A stretch of DNA of 8,449 bases from Acholeplasmatales bacterium (GTDB lineage Bacteria > Bacillota_I > Bacilli_A > Izemoplasmatales > Hujiaoplasmataceae): NCBI GenBank assembly GCA_003477305.1, contig DMTN01000040.1:17005-25453 (forward strand), read 5' to 3'. The notes below the pieces were generated by a model. The model did no database searches. It was not told where the DNA came from and was given only the letters and a program-made list of their open reading frames with translations. Positions 7,112 to 8,449 of this stretch are shown here, piece by piece. Within the stretch, counting starts at the first letter, position 1. Each line of letters starts with the position of its first letter. A program made the position numbers and the translations under genes.

Positions 7112-8449
7112 ATCGGCAAAATCAAACTCATCTTCTCCATTCTGATCCTATCGCTCTTGAGCGGTTGCGTCGCCGCCACCACGACGACGGCCACGACCGC
7201 CTCGACCACCGCGTCAACCACCGCGCTGACGACCTTGACCACAACCGCCACCACGACGACCTCCATCGACACCACGACGGAAGCGACGAGCGTCACGACG
7301 ACGCATTCGACCGCCGCCCCGTACGTCTACGATCCGATCGAGGTTCCGGCCGAAGTCCTGCTCGAAGAACGGCTTTCCTTCAAATTCTTCTGGGAGGTCG
7401 CCAACGGCGATCCCCAAAGCGCCGGCTACGGGATGATCTCCGACCGCTACAACTACCAGACCGGCGCCGTCGGCGACGCCTCGATCGCTTCCATCGGATT
7501 CGGCCTCGCGGCGTTGCCCGCGGGCGTCGAAAACGACTGGATCAACTACGATGAAGGCTATGATCGGGCCCTCGGCACGCTTGAAACGATGTCCGGTTTG
7601 AGGCGCACGCACGGTTTCTACTACCACTTCCTCAACATGTCCAACGGCGGCCGCGCCGGCTATTCAGAAGTGTCGATCATCGACACCGCCCTCTTCATCT
7701 GCGGGGCCATCACCGCCGGCGAATACTTCGGCGGCGACGTCAAGATCCTCGCCGACGAGATCGCCCGGACGGTCGAGTGGAACTGGTACTACAACGCCGC
7801 GCAGCAAGTCTTCTACATGGGCTACTCTCCCGAAAGCGGCTTCTCCGGGTCCTGGAACATGTACGCCGAACAGCTGATGGTCTACATCCTCGCCGCCGGG
7901 TCCGAAGACTACAAGGTCGGCAAGGAAGCCTATGACCGGATGAAGGCGCTTGCGACCCGCAAGTCCTACGGCACCTCCGGCGTCTTCTACAATTCCCCCG
8001 CCGGCACGCTCTTCACCTATCAATTCGCGCACGCCTGGTTCGATTCGGCGTCGATGCTCGACGCGAACGGCTACGACTGGTTCGACAACTCGCGCCGGGC
8101 GTCGATCGCCGCATATGAGTACGCCTTGGCGGCCTCGCAGTCCTACCAGACGTTTTCTTCCGTCGCCTGGGGCCTCACCGCCTCGGACGGACCGGACGGC
8201 TACAAGGGAAACTATGGCAACCTCCCGTCCAACGGCGGCAACTACATCGACGGCACGCTCGCCCCGTGCGGGGCGATCGGATCGATCGTCTTCACGCCCG
8301 AACTGGTGATCCCGGCGATCCAGAACTACGCGTCGATCCCCGCCCTGCAGGGACGCTACGGCTTCCGCGACGCCTACAACCTCGGCGTCACCGAAAGCGC
8401 GCTCCCGGCCGTCCGCCGGCCGATCGCGACGATTCCCGAAAGCGGCTGG
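7112..8449 (+). CDS. GH144 / PF10091-family glucanase lipoprotein, probable endo-beta-1,2-glucanase (3' end missing)
   Basis: From ATC 7112 the frame is open for 446 codons to the window edge. Residues 1-19 form a lipoprotein signal with lipobox LSGC (C19), so the enzyme should be membrane-anchored and extracytoplasmic. A Thr-rich spacer spans 23-67. From about residue 84 the protein follows the PF10091 'glucoamylase family' pattern: 'RLSFKFFWEVAN', 'SIIDTALFICGA' (D191), 'WNMYAEQLMVYILAAGS' (E253), 'FTYQFAHAWFD' (D311), 'AWGLTASDGPDGY' and 'DGTLAPCGAIGSIVFTPE'. Characterised GH144 members hydrolyse beta-1,2-glucan to sophorooligosaccharides; D191 and E253 sit in the acidic motifs of the active-site pocket by pattern, not by alignment. 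Family members usually end with another conserved segment, so some tens of residues are missing. The domain of cyclic glucan synthases is an unlikely alternative, because those proteins are huge and multi-domain. The position after permease pair 2 fits polymer cleavage before uptake. Confidence 0.85.
   Translation, partial: MGKIKLIFSILILSLLSGCVAATTTTATTASTTASTTALTTLTTTATTTTSIDTTTEATSVTTTHSTAAPYVYDPIEVPAEVLLEERLSFKFFWEVANGDPQSAGYGMISDRYNYQTGAVGDASIASIGFGLAALPAGVENDWINYDEGYDRALGTLETMSGLRRTHGFYYHFLNMSNGGRAGYSEVSIIDTALFICGAITAGEYFGGDVKILADEIARTVEWNWYYNAAQQVFYMGYSPESGFSGSWNMYAEQLMVYILAAGSEDYKVGKEAYDRMKALATRKSYGTSGVFYNSPAGTLFTYQFAHAWFDSASMLDANGYDWFDNSRRASIAAYEYALAASQSYQTFSSVAWGLTASDGPDGYKGNYGNLPSNGGNYIDGTLAPCGAIGSIVFTPELVIPAIQNYASIPALQGRYGFRDAYNLGVTESALPAVRRPIATIPESGW
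7178..7312 (+). repeat. Thr-codon-rich low-complexity tract encoding a lipoprotein spacer
   Basis: Of the 45 codons for residues 23-67, 27 encode threonine, almost all ACC or ACG, interspersed with Ala and Ser. There is no regular repeat unit. The tract separates the acylated cysteine from the catalytic domain and probably forms an extended, possibly O-glycosylated stalk. The alternating ACC/ACG pattern also produces an artefactual Val-rich open frame on the opposite strand. Confidence 0.85.

Noticed and set aside
7157..7159. TTG as start of the glucanase gene
   Set aside because: It would leave only three codons before the lipobox cysteine, destroying the signal peptide, and has no suitably spaced ribosome binding site. 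CTG at 7142 also shortens the signal and is poorly spaced.
7108..7296. A Val-rich 62-codon minus-strand open frame
   Set aside because: It is the reverse complement of the ACC/ACG threonine tract and so an artefact of low complexity.

Overview
The window is a GC-rich, gene-dense stretch of bacterial DNA with every supported gene on the + strand. Neighbouring genes overlap by 4 to 14 bases or are separated by at most 13 bases, so it reads as the interior of one long operon cut at both window ends. There is no RNA gene, mobile element, CRISPR array, internal promoter, terminator or gene-free stretch over 300 bases that I can support. The combination of CUT1-type ABC permeases, a YIP1-family protein fused to NHL/TPR-like repeats, a DUF5696-like exported protein and a lipoprotein glycosidase resembles carbohydrate-uptake loci known from Bacillota (for example Paenibacillus). 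The Thr-rich spacer behind the lipobox also suits a low-complexity cell envelope such as that of Bacillota or Mycoplasmatota/Izemoplasma relatives. TGA is used as a stop by several genes, so the genetic code is standard rather than mycoplasma-type. The placement is inference, and I would not name a genus.

Layout: (1) the last codons of an upstream gene, probably a MalF-type sugar permease (1-101); (2) a MalG-type permease (98-982), completing transporter pair 1; (3) a 677-residue membrane protein with signal peptide, beta-propeller-like NHL repeats, a TPR-like stretch and a C-terminal YIP1-like multi-span domain (993-3026); (4) a 762-residue exported protein of the DUF5696 type (3013-5301); (5) and (6) a second permease pair, MalF-type (5294-6190) and MalG-type (6187-7098); (7) a lipoprotein with a Thr-rich spacer and a GH144 / PF10091 ('glucoamylase family') catalytic domain (7112 to beyond the window end), which seems to start at a rare ATC codon.

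Working model (inference): the surface-anchored GH144-like enzyme cuts a glucan, most likely beta-1,2-glucan, the substrate of the characterised members. The oligosaccharides then enter through one or both CUT1 permease pairs. No solute-binding protein or ATPase gene lies in the window; binding proteins may lie outside it, and CUT1 transporters in Gram-positives often share an ATPase encoded elsewhere (MsmX type). The NHL-TPR-YIP1 protein and the DUF5696 protein sit between the two permease pairs and are the least understood parts. Their position suggests an envelope-side accessory role in glycan capture or transporter organisation.
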